A stretch of DNA of 64,000 nt. Origin: Trichomonas vaginalis G3 (lineage: Eukaryota; Parabasalia; Trichomonadida; Trichomonadidae). Each line of letters starts with the position of its first letter. Within the stretch, counting starts at the first letter, position 1. Shown piece by piece: positions 1 to 8,898 of the stretch. The position numbers and the translations under genes are program-made. The stretch is taken from assembly GCF_026262505.1 (NCBI RefSeq), contig NC_067206.1:35417896-35481895 (forward strand), written 5' to 3'. Below the pieces are notes generated by a model, which was not told the DNA's origin, did not search any database, and was given only the letters and a program-made list of their open reading frames with translations.

Positions 1-570
1 GAACATTGAATTGACTGCATAACAGAAGGATTTATATTCTACTGAACCTTTACTATTAACTCCTGAAATACCTGTGACATTAGCTATTTTTGACTCAACG
101 TATAAACAATTACCATAACATACGTATGGAACAGATTTCATCTCAATCGTTTTGTCAACACTTTTCAAAGGACATGTCATATGGTATGCTCCCAGAAGCA
201 ATTGAACTCTATGACTCATTCGTGTTATCTTAAACTCCTTCGCATAACTGAACTTCAAAACTCCTGCAATAAGTTTAACATTCATTAAGTTTTCTTCGTT
301 CTCCTTGTTTATTGTAGTATTTATGAGCGCATTTAACACTCCAGCTAATGTTTCCATCTTATATTCTACATTATTGTGAAATCTTATTTCGTGCTTCTTT
401 CCATCTATTTCAAGCTCCATGAAATCTGTTTCATCTGTTATAACGAATGAAGCGATAGTATTGAAGTCAACAACTCTGAAAGCAAGCGCTTCATTCTGAA
501 GACCTAAGTTTGTTTGTAGCTTTACTGTCCCGTATTCGTTTGGGTCTGTACTTTGCAAATAGAACAACAT
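1..570 (-). CDS. Penton-like (minor capsid) protein, partial at window edge
   Basis: An open frame of 190 codons starts at the ATG complementary to 568-570 (MLFYLQSTDPNEYG) and runs off the left edge without a stop. I aligned it by eye with the 268-residue protein at 39519-40325 of element B. The order of segments agrees: an FYLQSTDPNEY/VYTITTKNPESY opening, a short LEIDGKKHEI/VVNGKKYSFE strand pair, then FSYAKEFKITRMSHR against FGCPTEFSINDMSYN. Both are therefore one family. The B copy has the beta-rich layout expected of Polinton penton-type single jelly-roll proteins; that role is inferred. The gene is divergent from the fibre gene, only 17 bp away. Confidence 0.6.
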   Translation of the reverse strand, partial: MLFYLQSTDPNEYGTVKLQTNLGLQNEALAFRVVDFNTIASFVITDETDFMELEIDGKKHEIRFHNNVEYKMETLAGVLNALINTTINKENEENLMNVKLIAGVLKFSYAKEFKITRMSHRVQLLLGAYHMTCPLKSVDKTIEMKSVPYVCYGNCLYVESKIANVTGISGVNSKGSVEYKSFCYAVNSMF

Positions 571-587
571 TTTATTCTCATTAAAAT
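571..587. promoter_or_regulatory. 17-bp divergent intergenic region
   Basis: Only 17 AT-rich bases separate the start codons of the penton-like gene (minus) and the tail-fibre gene (plus). Any core promoter must lie here or overlap the coding ends. Short leaders of this kind are typical of trichomonad genes and of these elements. Confidence 0.4.
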
Positions 588-1174
588 ATGAGTATTGCTG
601 CATATGCGTATGAAGCTGACAGAGCTAAACGTTTATATTTTGGTCAATACTCTCTCACACTTACTGACAAATATATTGTTATTTCTGATGGAAATACCGA
701 GAAATACATAACATGGAAGGACTATGAAAAGTTTGACCCTATTTTAACTCCATGCACTATGCCATTCATTGTAAATGGTGAAGTTGTCATGAAGAACGAC
801 ACAACTGTTTATAGGTCTGTATATGAAGCGTTAGAATATATGTTGAATTATAATCCCGAAAGATTTGACCCAAGCACTACGTCATGTACAATGCCTTTTA
901 TTAAGGATGGTGAAATCGTAAGAGTTCCGAATTCAACGGTTTACACAGCTGTTCAAAACAGTTTACAAAACATTTTAGCGAATATCTTTAATTCAGAAAC
1001 TACAGAAATAAAATTACCATATATAACAGATGCTAAAGAAATTAAATCAAAAACGACAACATTATTTACGTCACTTAATGATTTAATGACTTATATCATT
1101 AATATTCCTGCACCAACTACAGCATTTGATCCAAACTCGACGGTTTGCAGTGTACCTTTCATAAAGTCGCAAAC

Positions 1175-1227
1175 GGACTCTTTGAGTCCTGAAGGTCTTT
1201 CAGACCGAAGCGACCAGGGCGAAGCCC
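1175..1227. repeat. Three tandem GC-rich hairpins inside the fibre gene
   Basis: Three short perfect stem-loops follow one another: GGACTC-TTT-GAGTCC (1175-1189), GGTCT-TTC-AGACC (1194-1206) and GGGC-GAA-GCCC (1217-1227). All have 3-nt loops and much higher GC than the surrounding gene. They keep the reading frame open and encode a hydrophilic stretch with many Ser, Asp, Glu and Gly residues. The format recurs at 1904, 3008, 6789, 9631 and 14485. Confidence 0.75.
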
Positions 1228-1903
1228 ATGACAGTTCATTAATTGTTTTAAGGGATTCAACAGTTAATGAATCATTAAAGGCGTCATTAATGAAAATCAT
1301 TGATTTTAATTCATTCACGAATACATATAATTCATTCATTAATGTTTCATATGCTTCTAAAGAAGGTGAGCCAAAAACTATCGATAAAGCGGTGTATGAA
1401 ATAAAAGCATCAACGACGAAATTGAATTCGTTAACTTTTGACGGTGATAGTTTCGTTAATGACATAACATCGGGGAAAACAATTTTAACGAAAGAATATT
1501 TAAAATCTCATGTTAGTGAGTTCGTTGAAATTGAAAAAGAAGGTGGAATTAAGTTCGATCCACTGAATTTCATTTTCAGCTTAGCGAATGCGGGTGTTAG
1601 TTTCGCTGAATGGACAACTATACAGAGTGAAATAAATGCAATATGGACGTTTTTGGGGTCAAAAGCGGGAATGGGTGAGCTTGTAAATGCTGCAAGAACA
1701 TTAGGTGAAACAGGAAATTTTGTAGATGGTTTTAAAAGACTTGTTTCAAATGTTTTAACAAACACAAAGAAATTATTTAGATATACCATACATAACGGAC
1801 GGATTTTCGAACAGGTAGCAACAAACCCTCCGGTTATGGCTGCGTTGATGATGGTTAGAGATATAAAACCACGTAACGACGGGAACGAAGAACATGAACA
1901 ACA

Positions 1904-1934
1904 GAGCCCAACGGGCTCAGAGCCACATAGTGGC
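1904..1934. repeat. Paired GC-rich hairpins inside the fibre gene
   Basis: Two stem-loops in tandem, GAGCCC-AAC-GGGCTC (1904-1918) and GCCAC-ATA-GTGGC (1922-1934), lie within AT-rich coding sequence and keep the frame open. The architecture matches the hairpins at 1175-1227. Confidence 0.7.
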
Positions 1935-3007
1935 GAGGATACTGGTCGGGTTATTCAAGACATTAAAAACGTGTATCCTGAAGTTATTGATTTATTTAGA
2001 GGAGTTAATGATTCAATTTCAAAACATTCTATAACCCTCGATGAAGAGAATAAATTAACAGATTATATATTCGTCATTATTGCAGAATTAATGAAGAGAA
2101 TAAATGAAAAAGGAATTGGTGATATCATTAATGTCAGCGATGTAATGATGAAAAGAAATTTTGACTCATTATTTACAAAACCGAAAACAGAATATAGTCT
2201 TTATGACGTAATTACCGAATTAATGAAAAAGATTAATGATAATAAGAGTTCTGGCGGAAGAGTTGAATTAGAAGTGAATGATGTTAATGAGAAATTAGCC
2301 GAAAAAGCAGATAAAAACCACGTTCATTATATAACTTCAGACGAACAGATTATAACGGACTACCATGGATATTTAACACGAAGTGATGAAGCGAAGACAA
2401 AAAATGTTAATGAAAGAAGATATAAATACATTCGTGCTAAAGGTTATGACATAAGCTGTACTGTACAGTATGACACAGGTAAAGCACCAGAAGCATTTAG
2501 TTATAACGATGAAATTTATGCCTCTACTTTCTCTGTTAATGGTGTATTAGTTGAACCAAGATTTATGTTAAGAGTTAAGGCAAAAATAACGTTTGAAGAT
2601 GCTATTAAAAGTAAAGCTGACAAAGTTGAACTTGACGCAACGAACAAAGTTTTGAAATCTCATAAACACAACATCTCCGATATAAATGAACTTCAAACTT
2701 CTTTAGACAGTAAAGCTGACAAGAACCATACACATAAATCCTTCACTACTGTTAGAGCAGACGACATAATATTGAACTTTGACCTTGGTTCAAGTGCACC
2801 ATTAGAAAATCCAAGTACAAGCGTAAAAGATACTCTTAACAGTTTAGATAACAGTTGCAGGAACATTGAAAGTCATGCCAGAAACTTTGAAGCACATGAA
2901 CTACCAGCAATGTTAGATAAGAAAGCAGACAAGAACCATACACATAAATCCTTCACAACTGTTGCTATAGAAAGTATTGAAGGAACGGTTGAAGAAACTG
3001 GTGGGGA

Positions 3008-3030
3008 GGGCGGAGCCCGCCGCACGCGGC
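3008..3030. repeat. Paired GC-rich hairpins near the fibre-gene interior
   Basis: GGGC-GGA-GCCC (3008-3018) and GCCGC-AC-GCGGC (3019-3030) lie back to back in a GC-rich island. The equivalent segment of the element B fibre gene (about 25030-25050) has ordinary AT-rich sequence here, so this island looks inserted. Confidence 0.65.
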
Positions 3031-4138
3031 TGCATTATATTGTAAACCTCCTAACTTTCCACAAGGTTTAACATCGGATGACGACATAACGACGATGAGA
3101 AACATTAGATGTAAAGATGTTTATGTCATGAAGGATGAACATAATATTAAATTCACTGCTCAAGATTTATATGACAAGAAAGCAGACAAGAACCATACAC
3201 ATAAATCCTTCACTACTGTTAGAGCAGACGACATAATATTGAACTTTGACCTTGGTTCAAGTGCACCTTTAGAGAATCCGAGTACAAGCGTAAAAGATAC
3301 TCTTAACAATTTAGATAAGAGTTGCAGGAATACCGAAGATCATGCCAGAAACTTGAAGCATATGAACTACCAGCAATGTTAGACAAGAAAGCAGATAAAA
3401 CTTATGTGGATGCAGAACTAACAAAGAAATTTTCGAAACCAGATACAATGACATTTACAACAGAAATTATAAATGGTGAACCAGCAACTCCATTTGAATT
3501 TGTTAGAGGTCTTCAACCAGATACTTTTGAATTTTTCTTGGATAATTCTATTGAACTAACATTACATTATAAAAGTGGAACAAATGCAACATTTCATCCG
3601 GGAGATACATTCCAAATGGTATTTAATGACATAAGTTCTTTAGAATATGTTTATAGAGTTATGAGCATATATGATTTAATATATCCTATAGGAGCTGTTT
3701 ATACGTCTATGAATCCAATAAATCCAAACACTTTATTTGGTGGTAGATGGTATGAAATAGTTGACAGTTTTCCATTCTACACTAATACGCAGTCAATGAA
3801 GATGGGAGGTTCAAAGAAAATAGGTATTGAAAACCTTCCTTCACATATGCATAGGTTCAGTGGAAGAACATCTGTGGAAGGAAACCATTCACATTCAATA
3901 ACAAAAAGAGGTTATACAAATCTTGCAGCGGGTTCGGATAGACAGGGAATGCATAGATATGATATCACAACTGACCCCAAAGATGTTAGCACAGGTATTT
4001 TCTGTGGAACTGCAGGAAATCATACACATGTTGTAGCTGGTATTACAGACCCAGCAGGTAATGGAAAAGATTATATGCCTCCTTATATAACAATGCACGC
4101 TTGGATACGAGTTGGTTAAAATCTTTAACTTTACATAA

Positions 4139-5224
4139 ATGAGCTTGAAAGAAGTATTCGAACAACATCCATGGAGGTCATTTAAGAAGTTCAATGAAGC
4201 TGCAAAGAGTTCGGGATTTACTAACAGAGCTGAAGTGAAAAGGTTCTTTGACAAAAATGTTGTACATCAAACAAAAATAAATCCTTACGACTACTTTTTA
4301 CCAATTTACTCCAACACTCCTGACGCATACCAATTTGACACTCTCATTCAAAGCAGAAAAGGAGGACATAAACCATTCCTCATCTTCATAAATGTTAACA
4401 CTCGTAAAGCATATGCGTATATAATGAGAAATAAAGGAACTCATGAAGTGTTAAGAGTTTTACAAAAGTTTGTAGCAGAACATAGCCCAAGTATTTTAAC
4501 ATCAGACCAAGACGGTGCATACCTCAGCAACGAAATCACAGAATTTCTCATTAAGCATAACATAACTCACTACACTACTGAAGACCATAACCATAACATA
4601 CTCGGTATCATTAACCGCTTCATAAGGACTCTCAGAGATTTAAATCAAGAGCGAGACTTTACCGAAGAAACAATGAAACATTTTCTCGAAGTATATAATT
4701 CCTCAACACATTCTACAACAGGACATACACCAAATTCAATGACACAACAACAAGAAGAAAAGTATATACAAAAGAAACGAAGCCAAACACAAAATATCAG
4801 AAATTCAACACAATTTACTCTCATTCCTGGTACAAAAGTTCGTGTAGTTCTTGACGACAAACCATTGACAAAGAAACGTTTAAGGTTAAGTCGAAATTAT
4901 TATATCGTAGACTCTACGCAAGGTAATGGATATCTTATAAAAGCTGCTGACGACTCCATAGCATTTTACCCTCGACATAAATTAGTCGAAAGTAGTAATG
5001 GCAAACTTGCTGAAACCATTGACGAAGCAAAGCGAGGAGTGGTTATTGAAATACTTGACTATAACACAAACGATGACACTTATAAAGTAAGATATGAAGG
5101 AGGCGTTGAAGATGTTATACCATCTAAGAACTTGAGAGAATCTAAACCAACTCATCTGGGACCATTAGAGCGGGAGTACTGGAAAGATAAAAACATGCCA
5201 GAAAGAATAAGAAAATTCTTCTAA
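4139..5224 (+). CDS. Retroviral-type (rve) integrase of Polinton A
   Basis: Protein of 361 residues that reads as whole. The N-terminal 55 residues are helical and basic, as in Polinton integrases. An RNase H-fold integrase core spans about residues 60-190, with YQFDTLIQ, LTSDQDGAYLS and the HNILGII helix followed by RFIRTLRDLNQ. A C-terminal SH3/chromodomain-like part (about 300-345) contains VVIEILDYNTNDDTYKVRYEGG. The family joins element ends to target DNA and generates 5-6 bp target duplications. It starts 19 bp after the fibre locus on the same strand and ends in a palindrome-rich convergent gap. A decayed homologue lies in element B at 25637-26596, in opposite orientation relative to the fibre gene. 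Confidence 0.88.
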   Translation: MSLKEVFEQHPWRSFKKFNEAAKSSGFTNRAEVKRFFDKNVVHQTKINPYDYFLPIYSNTPDAYQFDTLIQSRKGGHKPFLIFINVNTRKAYAYIMRNKGTHEVLRVLQKFVAEHSPSILTSDQDGAYLSNEITEFLIKHNITHYTTEDHNHNILGIINRFIRTLRDLNQERDFTEETMKHFLEVYNSSTHSTTGHTPNSMTQQQEEKYIQKKRSQTQNIRNSTQFTLIPGTKVRVVLDDKPLTKKRLRLSRNYYIVDSTQGNGYLIKAADDSIAFYPRHKLVESSNGKLAETIDEAKRGVVIEILDYNTNDDTYKVRYEGGVEDVIPSKNLRESKPTHLGPLEREYWKDKNMPERIRKFF

Positions 5225-5257
5225 ACTTTTTCGTTGGATGTAAATCAGACAAAAATA

Positions 5258-5316
5258 TAATTTAGGTGAAGAGGTGAGATTTCACCTGTTTTCTCACCTC
5301 TTTTTTCACCTCTTGA
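5258..5316. repeat. TCACCT-rich palindrome block between convergent genes
   Basis: Contains TTTAGGTGAAGAGGTGAGA followed by repeated TCACCT runs (TTCACCTGTTTTCTCACCTC). Inverted GGTGAGA/TCTCACC-type arms lie between the stop codons of the integrase (plus) and the 164-residue gene (minus). One of about a dozen such blocks in the window, mostly at gene 3' ends, so a transcript-end or processing role is plausible. Confidence 0.55.
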
Positions 5317-5800
5317 ACTTTTTATAACATTCGGTCATAACTTCATCAATTTCATTTAAATCACGATTTAAAAACTCATTGACTTCATCTTCAACCGTGT
5401 CATCTTGTAATAAGAATATTTTCTTTAGTTTCATGTCAACATCCCGAACAGCACAAAGGATAAAATCATATTCATTTCTTCCGTTAAACATACTTTTTCT
5501 TTCTCGTTCATCGTTAAATAAATTATTGAAAATATAAACAGCGGTGTAAAAGTTATGTACTGTGTTAAATGTTGAAGCTTCACCTATTTTAGATTTTAGG
5601 ATTCTTTTAGTAAGTAAATTGTTATCGTTCTTTCTCTTTTCCTTATCGTTCATGTCGAATCTGTCGAACCACATATCCTGTATTTCATCGAATTTACGAA
5701 CTATAGAATCCGTCATTTCCCTGGTTAATGAGGGGTAATCATTATTAATTTTTTCATATAATTTGTCCATATGATTTTCATCGACGTTTCCGGAAAGCAT
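5306..5800 (-). CDS. Uncharacterised 164-residue protein
   Basis: Not recognised. An acidic and lysine-rich, largely helical protein beginning MLSGNVDENHMDKLY, with no signal peptide or membrane segment. The middle has a hydrophobic patch (FNTVHNFYTAVYIFNNLF) and the C-terminus is acidic then basic. No copy is seen in B or C. It lies between palindrome blocks on both sides and is in tandem with the 321-residue gene on the same strand. The frame is open throughout, so it is probably a real gene. Confidence 0.6.
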   Translation of the reverse strand: MLSGNVDENHMDKLYEKINNDYPSLTREMTDSIVRKFDEIQDMWFDRFDMNDKEKRKNDNNLLTKRILKSKIGEASTFNTVHNFYTAVYIFNNLFNDERERKSMFNGRNEYDFILCAVRDVDMKLKKIFLLQDDTVEDEVNEFLNRDLNEIDEVMTECYKKFKR

Positions 5801-5811
5801 TTAATTAAAGC

Positions 5812-5879
5812 AAAAATATATTATAGGTGAAGAGGTGAGATGTCACCCGTTTTCTCACCTGTTTTCTCACCCCAGTTTT
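5812..5879. repeat. GGTGAGA/TCTCACC palindrome block upstream of 164-residue gene
   Basis: ATATATTATAGGTGAAGAGG followed by GTGAGATGTCACCC and TCTCACC repeats. It begins just upstream of the minus-strand 164-residue gene and ends at the stop codon of the 321-residue gene. Confidence 0.5.
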
Positions 5880-6845
5880 TCACAAGCGTTTTACATGAAT
5901 TGTACGATGTATATTTGAAATCCTAAACAATTTCGTAGCTTCTATTTCTTCTGTCAGTATGTCAAAAGTTTTAACAATGCCGAAAGTTTCTTTATATTTC
6001 TTCTTGACGTCAGATAGAAGGAAATCGTCAGCAGTTGGATAGTTTTTGTTCAGAAATGCTAACATGTCCATTTTATTTTCTGCTGGCTTTTCTGCTTCTT
6101 TCTTTAAGTCTGCATAGTCGTTTCGCATTCTTTCTATCTCTTTGACGGAGTAGTTATATTTCCTAATTGCTGCTTTACATTTAGAACATTGCGGATTCAT
6201 TTTTGCGTTATATTCTGAAACCTTACCTGCTAAAACAACTAAGGCGTCAATGGTTTTCTTTAACTCAAAAGCAGTTGGTCTTATCTGTTCGTTCCATATT
6301 TTACCTCTTCTATCTTTATCTCTTATCTGCCATACACATTCAGCAACTAACGAAACAAAGTTATCGTAGGTCTTAAACTCCCCGGATTTATATATGTCAG
6401 AAACATTCTTATATACCATGTCGCAATCTTTGTCCATAACCTTATGGTTGCAATGAAATCCTAGAAACTCATAGTTTACCTTTCGAATGAACTTCTTTAT
6501 TTCTACTGAGTCAGTTGGTTTCACTTCTATTTCATCGAATTCAGGAATAGTTAGTTTTTGATGCTGAATTTCAGGTAGTTTAGGTAAATGGTCAATAATG
6601 TCCTGCATTTCATAAAGATACTGTTCATTTGTTTCATCTTTCGCACTACAGTCTAAATTACTTGTTAAAAGTTCTTGCTTTATCTTCTGGATTTTTGTTT
6701 CGAAAGTATATGAAGAAGGAATGAAGCTTTTCATCTCTACTAACATAGATGTTGGATTCATGACTAACGAGTTTGGTGAAGTTGTTGTGGACAGAGTCCC
6801 GCCGTTCGCGGCTTGAATTGTTGTTGTGCCGATTGTTGAAATCAT
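5880..6845 (-). CDS. Conserved Polinton protein, 321 residues (unknown function)
   Basis: Open frame of 321 residues. Close homologues occur in B (32530-33444) and C (63122 to the right edge), so it is a conserved element gene. Visible features are a conserved HCNHKVMDKDC segment near residue 135, a CSKCKA pair (MNPQCSKCKAAIRKYNY) that could bind zinc, then a helical coiled-coil stretch (KEIERMRNDYADLKKEAEKP). It ends NIHRTIHVKRL. The A copy has an N-terminal addition that coincides with the GC-rich hairpins at 6789-6812; B lacks it. It is preceded by a TATGTAAAGAT leader of the KilA-N type, so it is probably in the same expression class. Function is unknown; a DNA-binding or structural role is only a guess. 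Confidence 0.75.
   Translation of the reverse strand: MISTIGTTTIQAANGGTLSTTTSPNSLVMNPTSMLVEMKSFIPSSYTFETKIQKIKQELLTSNLDCSAKDETNEQYLYEMQDIIDHLPKLPEIQHQKLTIPEFDEIEVKPTDSVEIKKFIRKVNYEFLGFHCNHKVMDKDCDMVYKNVSDIYKSGEFKTYDNFVSLVAECVWQIRDKDRRGKIWNEQIRPTAFELKKTIDALVVLAGKVSEYNAKMNPQCSKCKAAIRKYNYSVKEIERMRNDYADLKKEAEKPAENKMDMLAFLNKNYPTADDFLLSDVKKKYKETFGIVKTFDILTEEIEATKLFRISNIHRTIHVKRL
6789..6812. repeat. Paired GC-rich hairpins in the N-terminal coding region
   Basis: GGAC-AGA-GTCC (6789-6799) and GCCG/CGGC closing a TTCG-type loop (6801-6812) lie in tandem in the first codons of the 321-residue gene. The homologue in B has no such GC-rich segment. This is direct evidence of presence/absence polymorphism. 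Confidence 0.7.
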
Positions 6846-7150
6846 ATCTTTACATACAAAATAAAAAAATAAATAAAAATAAAACTAACGTTATTTTTCT
6901 ATCTTAAGGAAATTCATGAAAATTCATGAGGGTGAGAAATTAGGTGAAAAAAGAGGTGACATCTCACCTCTTCACCTATAATATATTTTTGGTCATTTAC
7001 ACTCATTTACGAAGAAGTTATGACAAAGCATTTACGAAGAAGTTATGACAAAGCATTTACGAAGAAGTTATGACAAAGTCACGAGGGTGAAAAAAGAGGT
7101 GAGAAAAGGTGACATCTCACCTCTTCACCTAAATTATTATTTTAGGTCAA
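6846..7150. repeat. Intergenic repeats: leader, palindromes and 25-bp tandem repeats
   Basis: From 6846 there is an AT-rich leader (TACAAAATAAAAAAATAAAT on the plus strand). Then come two GGTGA-type palindrome blocks (about 6928-6990 and 7083-7150), each beside an AT-rich tract such as ATAATATATTTTT or TAAATTATTATTTTAG. Between them, three tandem copies of a 25-bp unit (CATTTACGAAGAAGTTATG plus ACAAAG) occupy 7008-7084. No gene is seen here. Confidence 0.6.
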
Positions 7151-7242
7151 AGCTTCCACGAGAGAAAAGATTCCTCATTCGCTAAGGATTCCAAAAATGA
7201 AAAAATCATTGATTTCGGCTGAGAAAAAACAGCAAAACCCTT

Positions 7243-7304
7243 CTTCCACGGGAACAAAGAAATAAAGAAGAAAAAAGTAAATTTTTTATTTATTCCCGTG
7301 GAAG
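7243..7304. repeat. Inverted repeat, 12-bp arms
   Basis: CTTCCACGGGAA at 7243-7254 is the exact reverse complement of TTCCCGTGGAAG at 7293-7304, with an A/T-rich spacer of 38 bases. A partial third arm (CTTCCACGAG) lies at about 7150. It sits just 3' of the tRNA-like sequence. Confidence 0.6.
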
Positions 7305-7370
7305 ATAGAGCACTTTTATGACACTTTTTATTCACGACAAACAAGACAAATAAAGAAAATAAGAAAATAC

Positions 7371-7443
7371 GGCGCTGTCGCGGTTCGAACCACAGACCTT
7401 GACCCCTCCATAACACCACCTTAGACCACTGTGCTACGTAGCC
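7371..7443 (-). tRNA. tRNA-like sequence (Leu/Ser-type promoter boxes), probably degenerate
   Basis: On the minus strand TAGCACAGTGGTCTAAGG matches an A box of the tRNA-Leu/Ser type, and GGTTCGAACC downstream is a perfect B box, followed by a T run. The acceptor and T stems pair poorly by eye and the anticodon arm is unclear. It is therefore a tRNA relict or tRNA-derived Pol III unit rather than a certain functional tRNA. No counterpart is visible in B or C. Confidence 0.35.
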
Positions 7444-7484
7444 TGTCGACATAAGATTTTATAAATTGCATATTTGACGTAAAT

Positions 7485-7859
7485 TTATTTCCATCTGGCT
7501 TCCCACTGCATAAGATATTCATACGTGTTTGTAAGACATTCATTAAACTTCTTTTCTATTGCATCTAATCTTGCGTTATTTTTTTCAATAACTTGTCTGT
7601 ATTCTTCATCATCTCCAGCAGTGTTTGGGTCTTCACGTTTAAAATATTCATTGTTAACCAATTTTTTATCTACAAATTTTATTAGTGTTTGATTCACTTC
7701 GTTATGATAACGGTCATATTCTTTCAATACGTAAGTGAAGACAAAATGCGTCGTACCTTCAATCTTAAAGCTTAAAGAACTTTCAACACAGTTTTGAGGG
7801 TCTGTCAGTGCGTCAATGAGATAGTATTCGAAGTCAGTCAATAATCTTTTTAAAGTCAT
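7485..7859 (-). CDS. Small conserved protein, EYDxxH family
   Basis: 124 residues. The segment YVLKEYDRYHNEVNQTLIKFVDKKLV matches FWEYDKNHKTLQRAVLKFVNDRLV in the genes at 37333 (B) and 58849 (C) in spacing and residues, so all three belong to one small Polinton family. The C-terminal half is helical and charged. Function unknown. In B and C the homologue is divergently paired with the packaging ATPase; here it lies next to KilA-N. Confidence 0.65.
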   Translation of the reverse strand: MTLKRLLTDFEYYLIDALTDPQNCVESSLSFKIEGTTHFVFTYVLKEYDRYHNEVNQTLIKFVDKKLVNNEYFKREDPNTAGDDEEYRQVIEKNNARLDAIEKKFNECLTNTYEYLMQWEARWK

Positions 7860-7943
7860 TTCATACAGGATAAAATTTAATGTTGTGAAGAAATAGTGTT
7901 TATCTCAGAAAAAATAAAGTTAGTTTTTATTTTATTTATTTTT

Positions 7944-7966
7944 TTATCCTGTATGTAAGAACAGTA
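7944..7966 (+). promoter_or_regulatory. TGTAAGAACAG leader of KilA-N class genes
   Basis: A T-rich tract followed by GTATGTAAGAACAGTA ends directly at the ATG of the KilA-N gene. The same TGTAAGAACA leader precedes 31271, 32530, 34362, 35065 and the minus-strand genes starting at 61565 and 62267. It does not precede capsid, ATPase or PolB genes. Confidence 0.6.
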
Positions 7967-8794
7967 ATGTCAACATTAGAGAACACAACAACTGCTATCG
8001 TTCATGAAGCCATAAATGAAGAATACGAATACATACAATATAACAAACAATTGAGACTCATTCGTTCAGTCAAAGATGATATGTATCAAATGCAAAGTAT
8101 AATGAACGCTCTTCGTTCTACAAAGCAAGCATATCATTGGTTTGAAAACCAACAGGCAAAAGAACTTTTAGAAGAATTTCCTCATATGATTGCTTCCCTC
8201 GGAAAACCGAGGGAAGAGATTCCGTACGAAAATCGCAAGAATTTGGCACCTGGTTTGAAAGGTTATTATGTTCATAGACTTTTAGTAAATGCTGTAGCAA
8301 TGTGGGCTTCACCTCGTTATGCTTGTTATATTTTCATGATGTTAGATGAACTATATAAAGCAGAACGTGGAGAGATGGAAAAGAAACTTCAAGCAAAAGA
8401 TGAAGTCATTGAATCCAAAGACAAAAGCATACAGAAAAGAATACCACGTTCAGTACCAAAAGGAAAGGAAAAGAGTTATAAGTATATGATTTATACTGAA
8501 GAGTTGGAGAAAGAAGAAGATAGAGATATGGTTATGTTGCATTTAGTCAGAAGAAACAACAAAAGCTTTTACGACCTTGCTAAAATATATAAATCTGACA
8601 GAAACTGGTTCTATCGTGAAAACTTACCGATTTCAATGACACCGAATGAGCAAATAAAAGAAATTGTCAAAAATACTCTTCCTCAAACACACTATGACAT
8701 CAAAGGTTGCACAATACTTACCTTCAAAGAAGACTTAACATTACTGAAGGAAAAAATAACAGAATATTTCGATAACTTCAAAGAGGAAGAATGA
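7967..8794 (+). CDS. KilA-N domain protein
   Basis: 275 residues, whole. The N-terminal half is a KilA-N-like DNA-binding domain, ending with the signature GLKGYYVHRLLVNAVAMWASPRYA in shortened form. A charged linker follows (AKDEVIESKDKSIQKR), then a conserved C-terminal domain starting RIPRSVPKGKEK and ending ITEYFDNFKEEE. KilA-N proteins are common accessory or regulatory proteins of large DNA viruses. Close homologues lie at 35065-35868 (B) and 60762-61565 (C). The three differ mainly in a short stretch around residues 76-90, which here is encoded by the perfect hairpin at 8193-8216. Confidence 0.8.
   Translation: MSTLENTTTAIVHEAINEEYEYIQYNKQLRLIRSVKDDMYQMQSIMNALRSTKQAYHWFENQQAKELLEEFPHMIASLGKPREEIPYENRKNLAPGLKGYYVHRLLVNAVAMWASPRYACYIFMMLDELYKAERGEMEKKLQAKDEVIESKDKSIQKRIPRSVPKGKEKSYKYMIYTEELEKEEDRDMVMLHLVRRNNKSFYDLAKIYKSDRNWFYRENLPISMTPNEQIKEIVKNTLPQTHYDIKGCTILTFKEDLTLLKEKITEYFDNFKEEE
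8193..8216. repeat. Perfect 10-bp-stem hairpin inside KilA-N
   Basis: CTTCCCTCGG-AAAA-CCGAGGGAAG within coding sequence. It is flanked by GAATTTCCTCATATG on one side and GAGATTCCGTACGAAAATCG on the other. The same flanks surround different hairpins in the intergenic array of element B (about 33800-33880) and in the array of C (62640-62700). Confidence 0.8.
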
Positions 8795-8845
8795 AGTCAC
8801 GACAACATTAACGAAGAAGTCACGACAACATTAACGAAGAGAGAA

Positions 8846-8898
8846 TGAGGTGAAAAAACAGGTGATATCTCACCTCTTCACCAAAAATATATTTTTGG
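8846..8898. repeat. GGTGATATCTCACC palindrome block between convergent genes
   Basis: GGTGAAAAAACAGGTGATAT followed by CTCACCTCTTCACC and an ATATATTTTTGG tract. It fills the gap between the stop codons of KilA-N (plus) and the 157-residue gene (minus). Confidence 0.6.

Larger units (their letters stand above)
588..4119 (+). pseudogene. Phage-type tail-fibre/collar protein locus (interrupted)
   Basis: The locus reads as phage-like fibre. Its N-terminal third has repeated blocks of the type FDPxxTxCxMPFIxxGE. The middle is long and low in cysteine. The distal part has repeated KADKNHTHKSFTTV units with His-x-His motifs. The C-terminus matches a tail-collar/receptor-tip layout: YPIGAVYTSMNP, GGRWYEI, GGSKKIGIENLPSHMHRF, then MPPYITMHAWIRVG at the very end. 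The last motif closely resembles the conserved end of phage short-tail and long-tail fibres. In phages such His-x-His tips bind metal in trimeric needles and recognise receptors. Here the locus is broken (about two breaks) and has internal segmental duplications. A homologue lies at 24360-25640 in element B. Function in a Polinton particle is inferred. Confidence 0.7.

Noticed and set aside
7147-7452. Minus-strand frame of 101 codons
   Set aside because: It runs over the tRNA-like unit and an inverted repeat; its start GYVAQWSKVV is simply translated tRNA-like sequence.
5258-8898. CRISPR array from regularly repeated GGTGA blocks
   Set aside because: Spacing is irregular, blocks sit at gene ends, spacers are genes; eukaryotic element context.
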